A stretch of 64,000 bases of DNA from Panulirus ornatus (GCF_036320965.1 NC_092271.1:20481529-20545528); one strand, 5' to 3'. Shown: positions 46,665-58,768, counted from the first letter of the stretch. Numbers and translations are program-made. The notes: a model not told the origin generated them from the letters alone.

Positions 46665-46959
46665 CAAATATCTGTCTCTGTCAGCCTATCTAGGTAATTC
46701 CCTTTTCTTCTAAATATCATATCTAAAAAGGCTTTTTTTTTGAGTATATTGGTGACATTTTCTGGTTAACTGCAAAAGATGGATATGAAAAATTTTGCAG
46801 TTTCTCTCACCTGACAAGCTTTCCTTGTCGCAATTTTTTTTTTCTTTTTTCTTTTTTTTTTGTCACTTGATAGAAGACGAAAGTGAAGAAAACGGATTCA
46901 TTTAATGGTTGACAAGAGAACAGTTACCGAGTGAAGGGGAAACAGGACACCCTGAACTG

Positions 46960-47265
46960 CAGTGACCAGCAGGCGAACCATCCACTGTTGTGGCAGTGAC
47001 CAGAAGGTGGGATGATGATGCTGCTGCTGCTGCTGCTGTTACTGCTGCTGCAGTGATCAGCAGGCGGGACACACTGCTGCTGCAGAGTGATCAGCAGGTG
47101 GGAAACACTGCTGCAGTGACCAGCAGGTGGGGACGCTGCTGCTGCTGCTGCTGCTACAGTGATCCAGCAGGTGGAACACGGTTGCGGGGACCAGCAAGAG
47201 GGACCACTAATGCAGTGAACAGGAGGTGTGGAGAAGCCCTAGTGCAGTGAACCAAGAGGGCCGAT
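46960..47265 (+). repeat. Diverged minisatellite with (CTG)n expansions
   Basis: CAGTGACCAGCAGGTGGGA (or GATCAGCAGGCGGGA) recurs about every 40-50 bp. Between copies are GCTGCTGCTG runs, longest at about 47,018-47,033 and 47,131-47,152. Units vary in length with the CTG count. The + frame here encodes alanine runs only. Confidence 0.88.
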
Positions 47266-47895
47266 CACTTCAACAGTGACAAGAGTGTGGGCACTGCCTG
47301 GCCCTAAAGGATTGAGAAGCATCGCCTCGCCTGAAGCCATACGTTCATCTGCAAGGTAAGTGAATGCCACGGTCACTTCAAACTTTCATCGGGTCGAAGT
47401 TAACCTAAACACTAAGCAATGCTAGGAGATAAATAACAGCTAACGAAAGTTAAATTAAGTATTTCGCGAGGCGGCAAGAATTTAGCAGAAGTTAAATCAC
47501 CCTCACGAAGTTCCCTCTAAGCTAATGTTTAACCCGTGAAGAACCCGTTATGTCTTTCGCCACTTTGTACACACCACTGAACCCTTAAAAACCATCCTTC
47601 GGGTTTTCCTGAGGGACTTAGAAACCTCGACACACCCACGAACCTGAAACCTCAGGTCTTCAGTCACACGCAAGTTTGGAAAAATAAATATAATCAGAAT
47701 ATATATACATGATAGATTAACACATTCAGATGATCTGATTACGTTCAGCAGACGATCATATTAGCTTTTACTATCCTCATCATCTTCATCATCTCAACGT
47801 TGTACTGAAGGTTTTGAGAGCTGCGATCGATACCGTAAAAAAAAAAAAAAAAAGAAACCACATAGACAACTTGATGGGGCGTTCTCTCTGGAGCA
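47266..47895. other. Unassigned sequence
   Basis: Nothing recognised, apart from a 17-A run near 47,838. Confidence 0.4.
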
Positions 47896-47896
47896 G

Positions 47897-47898
<2 letters not shown>

Positions 47899-47954
<56 letters not shown>
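47899..47954. repeat. (GA)n microsatellite
   Basis: 55 bp of GA. Confidence 0.96.
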
Positions 47955-47957
<3 letters not shown>

Positions 47958-48039
47958 TCACTCAACGACCAGAGATTCTGCCAGGGTAGAAGCCCTTACC
48001 GTAGGGAAAAACCGAGGGTAGAAGATGAACAGAGGAGAG

Positions 48040-48041
<2 letters not shown>

Positions 48042-48091
<50 letters not shown>
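48042..48091. repeat. (GT)n microsatellite
   Basis: 50 bp of GT. Confidence 0.95.
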
Positions 48092-48094
<3 letters not shown>

Positions 48095-48239
48095 CGAGTC
48101 AGTTAGTCAGGTGTGTCGCCGAGTCTTACAGGGTCAGAGATAAGCGAGACTGTACGTCTGTCTGTCTGTGGACTGGACGCCATCAAGCCCACGTGAGGGG
48201 GTGGGGGTGTGAGGCAAGCTAGAGAAGAGGGGCAGCCAC

Positions 48240-48240
<1 letters not shown>

Positions 48241-48316
<76 letters not shown>
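48241..48316. repeat. (GA)n microsatellite
   Basis: 76 bp of pure GA. Confidence 0.97.
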
Positions 48317-48318
<2 letters not shown>

Positions 48319-48364
48319 CGACGACTGGTATGCCATATATTGTATTACGGACAGCTGAGCAACC

Positions 48365-48366
<2 letters not shown>

Positions 48367-48407
<41 letters not shown>

Positions 48408-48424
48408 TGTGTGTGTGTGTGTGT
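48367..48424. repeat. (GT)n microsatellite
   Basis: 58 bp of GT with one GA interruption. Confidence 0.95.
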
Positions 48425-48908
48425 CACACATCAACACAACCTGGTGACAACGAACGTGTGAGGAGAATGACCTCAGCCGTCTGTCTGTCTGTGTGTTGGC
48501 GCGTCCCCCGAATCACAACCCAGGTCTTTACTCCAGTAGATAAGAACGCCCCCTCGACCACACCCGTCCTAGCACGCAAACGCAGACGAGGGGCCAGGGA
48601 AGGTCGCTACTGCTTTTAAAGTACTCGCCCGCTCATACGTGAGATGGGGCGCGACCTGAAACACGTATACCCCCATTTCTGCTCACGCGTTCACACAGCG
48701 ACACACGCATACGCACGTAATTTTTCCCTGGACAGCGCGCTATGCACGCATACGAATACAATCACGCTCACTGTATTATTTCCACGTATTGGTACAATTA
48801 CAGAGGCATTATACACACGTATGGGAACATATCTGTGCACATCCACACTCACGTATTAAGATCCGAATACATACACGCACTTTTGCGTACAGAAATGTAT
48901 ATTTGCAA

Positions 48909-48910
<2 letters not shown>

Positions 48911-48948
<38 letters not shown>

Positions 48949-48953
48949 ACACA
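48911..48953. repeat. (CA)n microsatellite at the 5' edge of a SINE
   Basis: About 43 bp of CA with one TA interruption, ending where the SINE head begins. Confidence 0.95.
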
Positions 48954-49123
48954 TGGACCTTCGTGGTGTAGTGGTTAGCATCACTGGCCGGCATGTATGG
49001 TTAGGCCCGTCTGGGCTCAAACCTGCAAATGTTCGAATTCTACTCGCAGCAACCGGTCCACAGTCCACCCACCTGTTCATCCTCCCCGAGGGGCAGGGCG
49101 ATAAGATGTGTGCCTGGCATTGG

Positions 49124-49129
<6 letters not shown>
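48954..49129 (+). mobile_element. tRNA-derived SINE, near full length
   Basis: The head reads CCTTCGTGGTGTAGTGGTTA with GCATCACTGG following. TAGTGGTTAGCATCACTGG is a pol III A box in a tRNA-like setting. The B box is GTTCGAATTCT at about 49,033-49,043, one or two changes from GGTTCGANTCC. The tRNA-unrelated body has GTCCACAGTCCACCCACCTG, TTCATCCTCCCCGAGGGGC and GGCGATAAGATG, ending with TGCCTGGCATTGGCTAG and (TG)n. The lengthened stretch between boxes and the tail rule out a functional tRNA. The tail is shared with the copies at 24,717 (-) and 49,245 (+). Confidence 0.85.

Positions 49130-49184
<55 letters not shown>
49130..49184. repeat. (TG)n tail microsatellite of the SINE
   Basis: 55 bp of TG directly after the SINE tail. 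Confidence 0.96.
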
Positions 49185-49244
49185 ATACACAGGAGGGAAG
49201 ACATGGTACAAACATGATGTGTTTAGTCGCATGATCTATGATAC

Positions 49245-49338
49245 ACATCTCGTCCGTGAATTCGAACCTCGGATGCAAGAGCTGAATGAGCTGGTCTTCG
49301 AACTCCCTTTCGAGGTTGGTCGAATAATGGGTACATAT

Positions 49339-49343
<5 letters not shown>
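49245..49343 (+). mobile_element. Diverged 3' half of a second SINE copy
   Basis: GAATTCGAACCTCGG is a relic B box. It is followed by GAGCTGGTCTTCGAACTCCC and TTTCGAGGTTGGTCGAATAA, then TGGGTAC. These match the expected body-to-tail order of the SINE at 48,954, beginning about 60 bp after its (TG)n end. The copy ends in (TA)n instead of (TG)n. Confidence 0.65.

Positions 49344-49420
<77 letters not shown>
49344..49420. repeat. (TA)n microsatellite
   Basis: 77 bp of TA shared as the border between the SINE relic and the repeat that follows. Confidence 0.96.
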
Positions 49421-49421
<1 letters not shown>

Positions 49422-49645
49422 TTTACTTTCCTAAGTGTTCGCTATTTTCCGTGTATATCAGGATCAGATGAACGAGCCTTAGAGGAAGAGAGCATCACGG
49501 GGGCTTCTTCCTCCATTCCTTCTTCTGAAAAGTAGCACAGGAGGGGAGGCCATCCAGCCCAACCCATTCCCGCCCTTGTAAGTCGCCTTTAACGACCCAC
49601 AGCAACTGCGTGGGCGAATACTCCTCCTTCCCCATCCCGGAGCCC
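49421..49645 (+). mobile_element. Diverged copy of the (TA)-bounded interspersed repeat
   Basis: It follows the 60,049 copy in order. TTCTTTAC..TTCGCTATTTTCCG corresponds to ATTCGCCATTTCCCGC. ATTCCTTCTTCTGAAAAG corresponds to TTCCTTCTTTTGGAAAA. GAGGGGAGGCCATCC corresponds to GAGGGGAGGATTTCCATCC. TAAGTCGCCTTTAACGACCC corresponds to TAGTCGCCTTCTACGACAC. The CTACCTCGCT module is eroded. It is older than the 44.5- and 60-kb copies. Confidence 0.7.
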
Positions 49646-49819
49646 TGAGTGTCAGACCTTCTCTCTGTGCCCTAATTGAGTCAAATGTCCTGTAATCCCG
49701 CCCTAAAAGAGTCCTTCTTGGAGAATATTTTCTTTTCTTCTTTTCTTTCAGCTGCAACTCTCGCTATGAGAAATGATATAAACTCCAAGACGTTCTCCAA
49801 TACTGATGACCTCATATGG

Positions 49820-50030
49820 CTTGCCAGTGACCTCACCCAGCTTGCCCGTGACCTCGCCCAGCTTGCCCGTGACCTCATCCAGCTTGCCCGTGACCTCACC
49901 CAGCATGCCAGTGACTTCACATAGCTTGCCCGTGACCTCACCCAGCTTGCCCGTGACCTCACCCAGCTTGCCCGTGGCCTCACCCAACTTGCCAGTGACC
50001 TCACCCAGCTTCCCCGTGACCTCAGCCGCG
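49820..50030. repeat. 21-bp minisatellite, 10 copies
   Basis: CTTGCCCGTGACCTCACCCA repeats at 21 bp from 49,820. Variants are GCCAGTG, CTCGCCC and CATGCC. Twenty-one is a multiple of three and the unit lacks stops in several phases. Two + frames (cores LPVTSPS and ARDLTQL) and two - frames (cores EVTGKLG and RSRASWV) are therefore open over the same DNA. That is a mark of repeat translation, not a gene. Confidence 0.95.
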
Positions 50031-51245
50031 TATGAGACCGACCCGCTGGGACCCCATCGACCAGTTTCCCCATTGCACAACCAATTTACCCCGACACCAC
50101 AAGCGTCTCGCCTCCTGAGGGAATCCCAAGCACATTATTAGTGGCATCTTACACCTCTCCTTGGAGCATCCCTTCTCGTACGATCGGTACAGTTGGGCAA
50201 TACGAGAGTCCTGGTTAGGGTAGACTCCTGCGTGAGTGATATTCCTCCTCTTCCTCCTCCTCCTCCTCCAACAGAAGCATCTAACAGTACTAGAAATGTA
50301 TGTGACACAACTTTTAAAGAATGGAACGGAACGTTCCATGTTCCACGTTCCTCCCCTCCTCTCCTCTCCCTCATCCGTCCGTGATTCAGCCTCTTACGTT
50401 AAGGGAGGTCCTCCCCGAAACAAACAGGCCACTTTACAGGCACCACAGACGCAGCCCTGACCCCGACACTCAAAATTTATGTTACAGCGAGAAATAACTG
50501 CAAACTGCGAAGGAACAGTTTATACGAAATAAAGTCACTTCGCGCGCAGGCCCCCCTGCTGATAAATCGCTCCGGTTCTCCTTCTTACCAGCCTCCTGGT
50601 TGGGTGGGTAGGTCCAGAGGGCCTGGCCCCTCCCCGTCAGCGACAAGAATTTAACCCCACGTCCAGGTCTGCGACGTCTGAGCAACGTGTAGTGGGGCCA
50701 AGAGGGACACGGTGCCGGCACGATAAGGGACACAGGCCGGCGTTCACTTAATCTCCTGCAGGTGAAGCGGAGGAAATCGCTCTGGTTCCCTCACTAAAAA
50801 TCTTTCTTTTTCCTCTTTTTTCTTTTACCCTCGAACTCGTCCGTCCACTCGCCCTCCGACTCTCCCTACCCAAGCAATCGCCTCCACGACCCGTGATGTG
50901 ACTCTTCTTCGTGGATCGTGAACCCTCCACTCGTGAGTTCGACGTCGGCATTACGATGCTGCTCGCAGCGACACTGGTCTGTCTTCACAACGAGGCTTCT
51001 GGACCTGTTGTTGTGGTGAGGAAGTGGCCACCAGATCTACCCTTCCAGTCAAACGCAATTTCTTCCCGTTTTCTCTTGTCTTTCACTACGATTCCCCTCA
51101 AGTTCTGGTAGTTCATCAGCGATCAACCATCTATCGGAAATGGAGGGTCTCTCGTCCCCATCCAACAACTGGCCTAAGTAGCTCGCACTTCCTTCATCTC
51201 CAAAGCCTCGGAAGCAGTCATTCACAAGCCACTCCTACGCCACCT
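50031..51245. other. Unassigned sequence
   Basis: A short (CCT)n at 50,247-50,269 is the only repeat. Small frames on both strands show no motif. Confidence 0.35.
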
Positions 51246-51249
51246 CACG

Positions 51250-51278
51250 ACACACACACACACACACACACACACACA
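51250..51278. repeat. (CA)n microsatellite
   Basis: 29 bp of CA. Confidence 0.93.
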
Positions 51279-51322
51279 AGCAGCACGGTTTTCAGGTTGT
51301 CCCGACCTACCTACTGTTAAGC

Positions 51323-51396
<74 letters not shown>
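51323..51396. repeat. (CT)n microsatellite
   Basis: 74 bp of CT with one TTT interruption. Confidence 0.96.
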
Positions 51397-51401
<5 letters not shown>

Positions 51402-52295
51402 CCGTCTAGGATCAATGGTTCACGGGTCAGTTTCCAACGAACTCCTCCTCATACTGTTGTGGCTTCCCTGGCCTCAACACTCTTAGCTCAAACGCAAAAT
51501 TTTCCTCGATACATCGATGATTTTCTAATTTCTCTCTCTTTTTTCATCACTGTGACCGACACGACACGGGTGAAAACATGCCCCAATCAAAGGCCATCTC
51601 ATGTGGAAGGAAAAAAAGAAAAAAATAACGTAAAAAAAATCAATCAAGGCTCCGTTGATGCTTGTAGGCCTGGCCCATAAATAGAGGGTATACGACGAGG
51701 CAAGAAAATAATGAGAGGAGGAAGAGGAGGAGGAAAATTCTACAGAGCTCACCTGTTCGGCGGAAGGAAGGATGGAGGAGGCATCGCAACAACCAATTCG
51801 CAAACTCAGACGTCCTGAACTTCTTGCTCCTGTCCTTATGGTCTCCGTGACCCCCTGATTCGTCGTAAGTCTTCCTACAGATGGTCGTGGCTGCACCTTC
51901 CACTCCCAACTGTTGATCCTACAACCTCCGTTGGTTGCTGTGGGGGTGAAAAAAAAAAAATCATCGCATTAATGGTTTCGAAAACCCTTTTGTTCTGAGC
52001 ATCACGTAAACATTAACGGCTGACGAAGGTCCTCTTTTACCCATACAGAACTCGCTCATCCTACTGTCCTAGGCTACAGATAGCTAGCCCCCCCGCCCCG
52101 GTCTGGACTTACAATTTTTTTCCTTTGAGGAAACAGTTCTTTCACACGGCTAGAAACGACTCAATGGAACTCGATTCCCCTCTACCGTAGCCTCCCCGTC
52201 CATACTCCTCTTCTTTCAACTCCCCCCACCGGTGTATACAAGGGTCACGTCCGTCCCCATCTGGAGGTCCTGGTGCTCCAGATGGGTGAGGCTCA
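51397..52295. other. Unassigned sequence
   Basis: No domain recognised. A runs lie near 51,610-51,640 and 51,950. Confidence 0.35.
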
Positions 52296-52297
52296 AG

Positions 52298-52298
<1 letters not shown>

Positions 52299-52346
<48 letters not shown>
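52299..52346. repeat. (CT)n microsatellite
   Basis: 48 bp of CT. Confidence 0.95.
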
Positions 52347-52348
<2 letters not shown>

Positions 52349-52460
52349 TACACCGAGACCAACGAAGCCTTTTATAATTTTTAATGCCTGTACGAGATCA
52401 TCTTTTAAGATTATTATCTTTAAGCTTATCAACTTAAGTCGTTTACAAGGATCTCAGTGA

Positions 52461-53460
<1,000 letters not shown>

Positions 53461-53469
53461 CCAGACCGA

Positions 53470-53528
53470 ACGGAGTAGAGACATCCCACACACACACACA
53501 CACTAACACACACGAGCAGAGACATCCC

Positions 53529-53577
<49 letters not shown>

Positions 53578-53675
53578 CACACACGAGCAGAGACATCCCT
53601 TGCACACACACACACACACACACACACACGAGCAGAGACATCCCTTACACACACACACACACACACACACACAGG
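53470..53675 (+). repeat. (CA)n tract with an embedded CGAGCAGAGACATCCC repeat
   Basis: CACGAGCAGAGACATCCCTT appears three times (about 53,512, 53,582 and 53,627), each separated by 25-55 bp of CA. The partial AGAGACATCCC at 53,477 is the probable founder. The unit seems to have spread inside a growing CA tract. Confidence 0.92.
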
Positions 53676-54065
53676 AAAGGATAAAATCGACGTACAAAAC
53701 AAGGCGCGCAGAACTACTACATATCTATCATCATCGCCGCTGGGGCCTCCTCTTCTGCACCGGATCACTTTGGTGAGAATAGATACAACTTGCAGCGAGC
53801 ACACCACCACGCGCGCGCGCACTGTGGCTCTGGGGTCGTGTATATCGCGAGGGTCAGCAGATACTTCGCTGAACACCGAGCTCATGTATGGACTCGGATC
53901 GAAGCCCCAGTGGCCGATGGCTGTATCCAGCATCGGGATTTCAATGGAGGGACCAGGCCAGCTCCAGCGGCCCGATCTGGCCTTTCCCAACGGGATTAAA
54001 TGAGGAATCACACTAAATCCAAAGGGCCCCGATCACGAACCATCGATATAAGAAAAAAATACAAT

Positions 54066-54066
<1 letters not shown>
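53676..54066. other. Unassigned sequence with an open minus frame
   Basis: The minus frame 54,011-53,574 has about 110 non-repetitive residues before it enters the CA tract (phrases RSGRWSWPGPSIEIPM and SEVSADPRDIHDPRATV). The + strand is also open for 77 codons. I recognise no family and would not call a gene. Confidence 0.25.
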
Positions 54067-54067
<1 letters not shown>

Positions 54068-54104
<37 letters not shown>

Positions 54105-54114
54105 GGGGGGGGGG
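54068..54114 (+). repeat. (GT)n followed by a G run
   Basis: About 34 bp of GT runs directly into 13-14 consecutive G. Confidence 0.93.
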
Positions 54115-54119
54115 GAAGA

Positions 54120-55200
54120 CAGCAAAGACTGGAAAGATCTGGAAGACGTGTTCATGATATTTACCCACCACGAGCTCCTCAGATCTTGCGAGACAGGCAA
54201 GACTTTATCCAGGGTTCGACATCATTAAGCAGACAATACGAAATCATCTCATTTCCTACTGTAGAGATTTCTCTCTGATAATCAACTCGGCTAATGATAA
54301 GGGATGTGTAGAGTCATTAGCTCATGGTAATATATATTTTTCCCCCCCTTCCTTAACCCTGAACAATCCCATTAACGTCAAGAACACTTGGAAATTTACA
54401 TAACTTAATAAGCCTTGTATAAAAGATGTGATGTAAAACATGTTTCATTTACCATCAGCATACAAAAGTTTCGCAAAAGGTGGTTGCAACGTAGGATTAG
54501 ATAGGCAGACTAGAGCTCTTAGTGACATGTAGCGACAGTGCCCCTACCAGGGGAGGAAGGTATCGGCGACCATCTACGGGCGGGCTTCGCCAACGCTCGT
54601 CTACCACAGGGTTAGGAAAGGGAAGAGCTGAAAAAAAGGTGGGGGTCCAGGTCGAAGAAGATGAGACTTACATTAAAACTTTTCAGAGGGAGCAGGAGTC
54701 ACATAATCATGATAACAGTTTATTTAACCAAATTCAGATTTCTGACTTCGAGAGTACATTCTCAAGAGGGACGAGACCCCGTCCAGAAAAGAAATGAATT
54801 TATAAATAAGATGGTTGGGGTGGAGGCGATCCAGACGCCTAGTGGTGCTGAAGCTGGGCTGGTCTCTATGGGCCGCTTGTAATTTCCCGTCACTACAAAA
54901 CCAGGTCATGCAAAAGCACATATATACCCCCGTGTCTATGCTGGATCATATATACCTTGATCCATATCACTACCAACACTTTTCCTCTTATTTCCAAATG
55001 CTGAAGAACTTTTATATCAAATCCTACAGCGTAACTGAGCAACTTTATGACTAACCCAACCATAACTATAGCCAAGTGTGCACACCGTAAGACAAGGCAA
55101 ACGTCCCTAACAAAAGAAATATGTATTCTAAATATACCCAACCTGAAAGGCTCTCGTATCCCTCTCATCAACCCTACCAGAAACCTTATGAAGACGCGCA
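54120..55200. other. Unassigned sequence
   Basis: Nothing recognised on either strand. Confidence 0.35.

Positions 55201-55203
<3 letters not shown>

Positions 55204-55268
<65 letters not shown>
55204..55268. repeat. (GT)n microsatellite
   Basis: 65 bp of pure GT. Confidence 0.96.
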
Positions 55269-55589
55269 TAATCAGCTATTCCTGCTCTGTTGTGAGATGC
55301 AGATGTGTTCCGTGTGCGTGTGTGTCCGTCCGCCGCCCAAAAGTGCGGTCGGCACATTCCTCCAGGGGTCAAATATAGTCAGGACACATGGGAAGCTGCG
55401 CCGGCGAGGGTGGCCACGCGCTACGAATCACACGATCAGCGTGGAGGATTGGATTCCTCTGGTTGCCTTGTTAGTGTGATCTTTTGTTTCCGAGCCGACG
55501 CTGAAGGAGGCCTGGCGGTGAAGGTGGCAAGGTGGAGTCATGCCATGTTGGCAGGTGTGGTTGAGAGTCCAGTGCCTTGTATAGAGAGG

Positions 55590-55614
55590 TGGAGTGTGTG
55601 TGTGTGTGTGTGTG
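55590..55614. repeat. Short (GT)n microsatellite in a local duplication
   Basis: GT run followed by CTCCCGTAATGGTAAGGTCC. A related phrase, CTCTCGTAATCGTGAGGCC, follows a shorter GT run at about 55,639, so the GT-plus-flank unit is duplicated. Confidence 0.85.
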
Positions 55615-55679
55615 TCTCCCGTAATGGTAAGGTCCAAACTTGTGTGTGTGTCTCTCTCTCGTAATCGTGAGGCCAAACT

Positions 55680-57825
55680 TGGTCACTGGCGACCCCCCAA
55701 GGAATCTATCGGCCAGCCACTCCAACACGACGGGACCTCAAGGTCCACTGATTCACCGGACGAGATATCACGATTTCACCAGCGGGTACTACCGTGATTC
55801 ACGCTATTTCTCACGTTTCATCAGCGGGGGCAGCACCATGACTCACAATATTCTTCAGAATCGAACCGGGCGCCACGGGTCGGGTTCCCCCCTTACCCGC
55901 GAAGCTTCGGACGGTGTCTCACGGTGTCTCAACCCAGGCGAAAGACAATGTGAAGGGCGCGTCATGCATGGGTGGTGGCGGTGGCGGGGAAGTTTACGCT
56001 ACGCGTTAGGCCTCACAGCGGTCGGGGTCCGTCATACACTAAACCATTGTCGCATGACGCTATGCGCATGACAACCGTCGGGTTGTGTAATGACAAAGTC
56101 AGTAATCATTTCAAAAGTGATAAACGTAATTATGATTATTTTTGATACTTTTAAGTAATACGAATCATACTGATTGTTGTTATAATGATAATGATATTCA
56201 TTATCATTACAGAAGAGATGACCAATGCTGTCGGGTTAACTCGACCCTCAAACAAGAGTGGAACATGTGCCAGCCACAGGGTTCTCACCTCAAAAAGCTT
56301 AACAAGAAATAACGTCGAGAAAGACATTATAATCTGTACATTATTGGCCTTAAATTTTCACCGCTTGACCTCCTTTAAGCCATCAAACACACACCAAATT
56401 TACGGCAACTGAAGAGGAGTCCTGGTTGATCATATCCATCTCAATGCGACTATGGATGTAAAGACATCAGATTAGATTACTCAATGGAGGATCTAACACC
56501 ACTTGACCACCACAAGTCGGCTAGAACTTGGCTTAGAATACTATAATCTGGCCACAACACAACTTAAGTACTTATAGATAGTATATACATCATTTGACCA
56601 TAAAGTAATCTTGACCACTATTCCATCACAGCATCGTAGCTGCAACACGATTCTTGTAGCATGATCACAGCCATCCATGCCTATTCTGAGGATCAGCAGC
56701 ATCCTTTGGTTACCACAATACACGCTGGCTGGGATACGTCACAAGCTTGGACTGCAACGTACATGGAACCTGATAACCAAACACTTTTACGGGTGTAACT
56801 CTATACAGGAGCCGACAGCTTCCTTTAATCGCTCCCTAATTGTCTTTCCATTCTCATTTTTTTTCCCGTTTTTCTCCTCTAATTTCCGATCTTTATGTTC
56901 TTCTTCTCTCTTCTCCCTCACTCTCACCCTCTTCTCTATCCCCGACCTCCCACTACCACCTACCGCGGGTCAGCAAGGACGTAGTCTGGTGGAGATCAAG
57001 GGTTCACCTGGTTCGCTGGGAGAGATATCGAGGGATCATCGCTGAGACTGACGCATTAGGACTAAGGGCGGTAATGCAACGTTTTCTTCGAGGTCTTCGT
57101 GAGTTCGCACTCTTGTGGTGGCATCGTTGCCTTTTCCCCCCACCTCTTCGAAGTCGCCTTCGTGAGCTGGTCTCCCTATGGCTACGTTTCCCCCTCCAAA
57201 GTCTCTCCTCGGTCAATTCGCTCTGCGGTGACAACGTTTTGGAATTCCAGGTTTTCCCTTATCCTTGAGTTCCCTTTGCAGTGGCAAATATATTCTCTTC
57301 AGAGTCTCCTGCGCGAGTGTGCGTCACGCCGGAAGGAAAGCTCTTGGTAAGGGGGTTCTCTTTCACAGGGACATACTGCTCATATCGAGGCATCAATGGT
57401 GCTTAACCATTCATAAGTTTCAAGCCCCATTTGAAGCGCTACTTACTAATTACGGGTTGCTGCTACGATCACGGTGAAACGTTCAGGCAACTGAAGTGCG
57501 AAAGCGAAGCCTTTTTAGAAGACTATGGGTACGCTACCTCACAACAGGTGTGGCAGATATCAAAATTACAAATCCCCTGATGATATGCCAAAGGCGCCCC
57601 GGGTTTTATTGGATTCTAAACTAGCTTTTTCTTCCCCTTCTGTAGGAGGTTATGACGGTGATGTCGAGGGGGGGCCTCAGTGATGAGTGTTTCACGAGAG
57701 AACAAAATGGTAGATGGGTGAAGAATTATTTCCGTACGTTTCCTCTCCCTTTTCTATAGTTTCCATGAAAATAAAACCCTGGAGATTCACTTCACTTGAA
57801 CGTGTAAAATGTTGAAAGAGGGCGT
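55680..57825. other. Long unassigned stretch without microsatellites
   Basis: More than 2 kb with almost no simple repeat, which is unusual here. From about 55,735 to 55,860 GATTCACGC / TTTCACCAGCGGG / TTTCATCAGCGGG phrases recur (an approximate 45-bp duplication). ATTATCATTAC triplets lie near 56,180-56,212. Several short frames between 56,677 and 57,477 have mixed composition; none shows a motif. Confidence 0.35.
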
Positions 57826-57827
57826 TT

Positions 57828-57828
<1 letters not shown>

Positions 57829-57900
<72 letters not shown>
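57829..57900. repeat. (TA)n microsatellite
   Basis: 72 bp of TA with one GTA interruption. Confidence 0.96.
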
Positions 57901-57904
<4 letters not shown>

Positions 57905-57935
57905 ACGGTGTATACTTTTAGATAAAATTTCCTGT

Positions 57936-57936
<1 letters not shown>

Positions 57937-57985
<49 letters not shown>

Positions 57986-58025
57986 ACACACACATTCACA
58001 CTGTTCTCTAGCATACATTTCGTGC

Positions 58026-58066
<41 letters not shown>
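57937..58066. repeat. (CA)n and (GT)n facing tracts
   Basis: About 59 bp of CA (57,937-57,995, two interruptions) then, 32 bp later, 39 bp of GT (58,028-58,066). The two are complementary on one strand. Confidence 0.95.
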
Positions 58067-58068
<2 letters not shown>

Positions 58069-58241
58069 TCACTTCCCCTGAAATGTCGCCTCGATACCCC
58101 ATAAATTGGGCCAATATCGGTGGGGGGGGGGTAGTGACGTCACCTCTATATATCACTGCCTTGGAAAGTTGCTTTCTCAGACCTGGGGAGAAGGAGGGGA
58201 AAGGGGGGCCCGCTATTCAACAGCCACTGAGGATACCGGCG

Positions 58242-58242
<1 letters not shown>

Positions 58243-58300
<58 letters not shown>
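58243..58300. repeat. (GT)n microsatellite
   Basis: 58 bp of GT. Confidence 0.96.
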
Positions 58301-58302
<2 letters not shown>

Positions 58303-58405
58303 ACTGGGAAGGGGGAACCATGTCTTCACATGGTCAGCCAACACCTCGAAATATTCCACACACTCGAAAAAAAAAAAAAGAAATATTCCTTCGTCTGTCT
58401 GTTGT

Positions 58406-58408
<3 letters not shown>

Positions 58409-58463
<55 letters not shown>
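58409..58463. repeat. (CA)n microsatellite
   Basis: 55 bp of CA, complementary to the GT tract 110 bp upstream; an A run of about 13 lies on each side (58,367 and 58,481). Confidence 0.96.
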
Positions 58464-58464
<1 letters not shown>

Positions 58465-58624
58465 CTCACTGAAATGTGCCAAAAAAAAAAAAAATAAGAA
58501 AAGAAAAGGTAGAATATAATATGGCTCCTTAGACCTGGTGGCTAAATTTCCCCTCACACACATCAACGAAGTGAGGGGACACAGGTGAGAGGTGTGAGTA
58601 TACAGACGAGTCAATATCCAAGTT

Positions 58625-58768
58625 CATTGACTCTATGTAATTTGACTCACACACTCTACGTAATTTGACTCACCCACCCTATGTAATTTGACTCACACAC
58701 TCTATGTAATTTGACTCACACACTCTATGTAAACTGACTCACATACTCTGTGCAATCTGACTCATTAA
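58625..58768 (+). repeat. 23-bp minisatellite, 6-7 copies, with AP-1-like cores
   Basis: TGACTCA occurs at 58,643, 58,666, 58,689, 58,712, 58,735 and 58,758, exactly 23 bp apart. The unit reads GTAATTTGACTCACACACTC plus TAT. The last two units are more diverged (GTAAACTGACTC, GCAATCTGACTC) but keep the core intact. Confidence 0.95.

Noticed and set aside
48954..49050. Functional tRNA gene
   Set aside because: A and B boxes are present, but the stretch between them is too long, the acceptor arms do not pair, and the tail matches other SINE copies.
55855..55875. Reverse-strand B-box-like GAATCGAACCG
   Set aside because: No A box upstream on the minus strand and no SINE tail.
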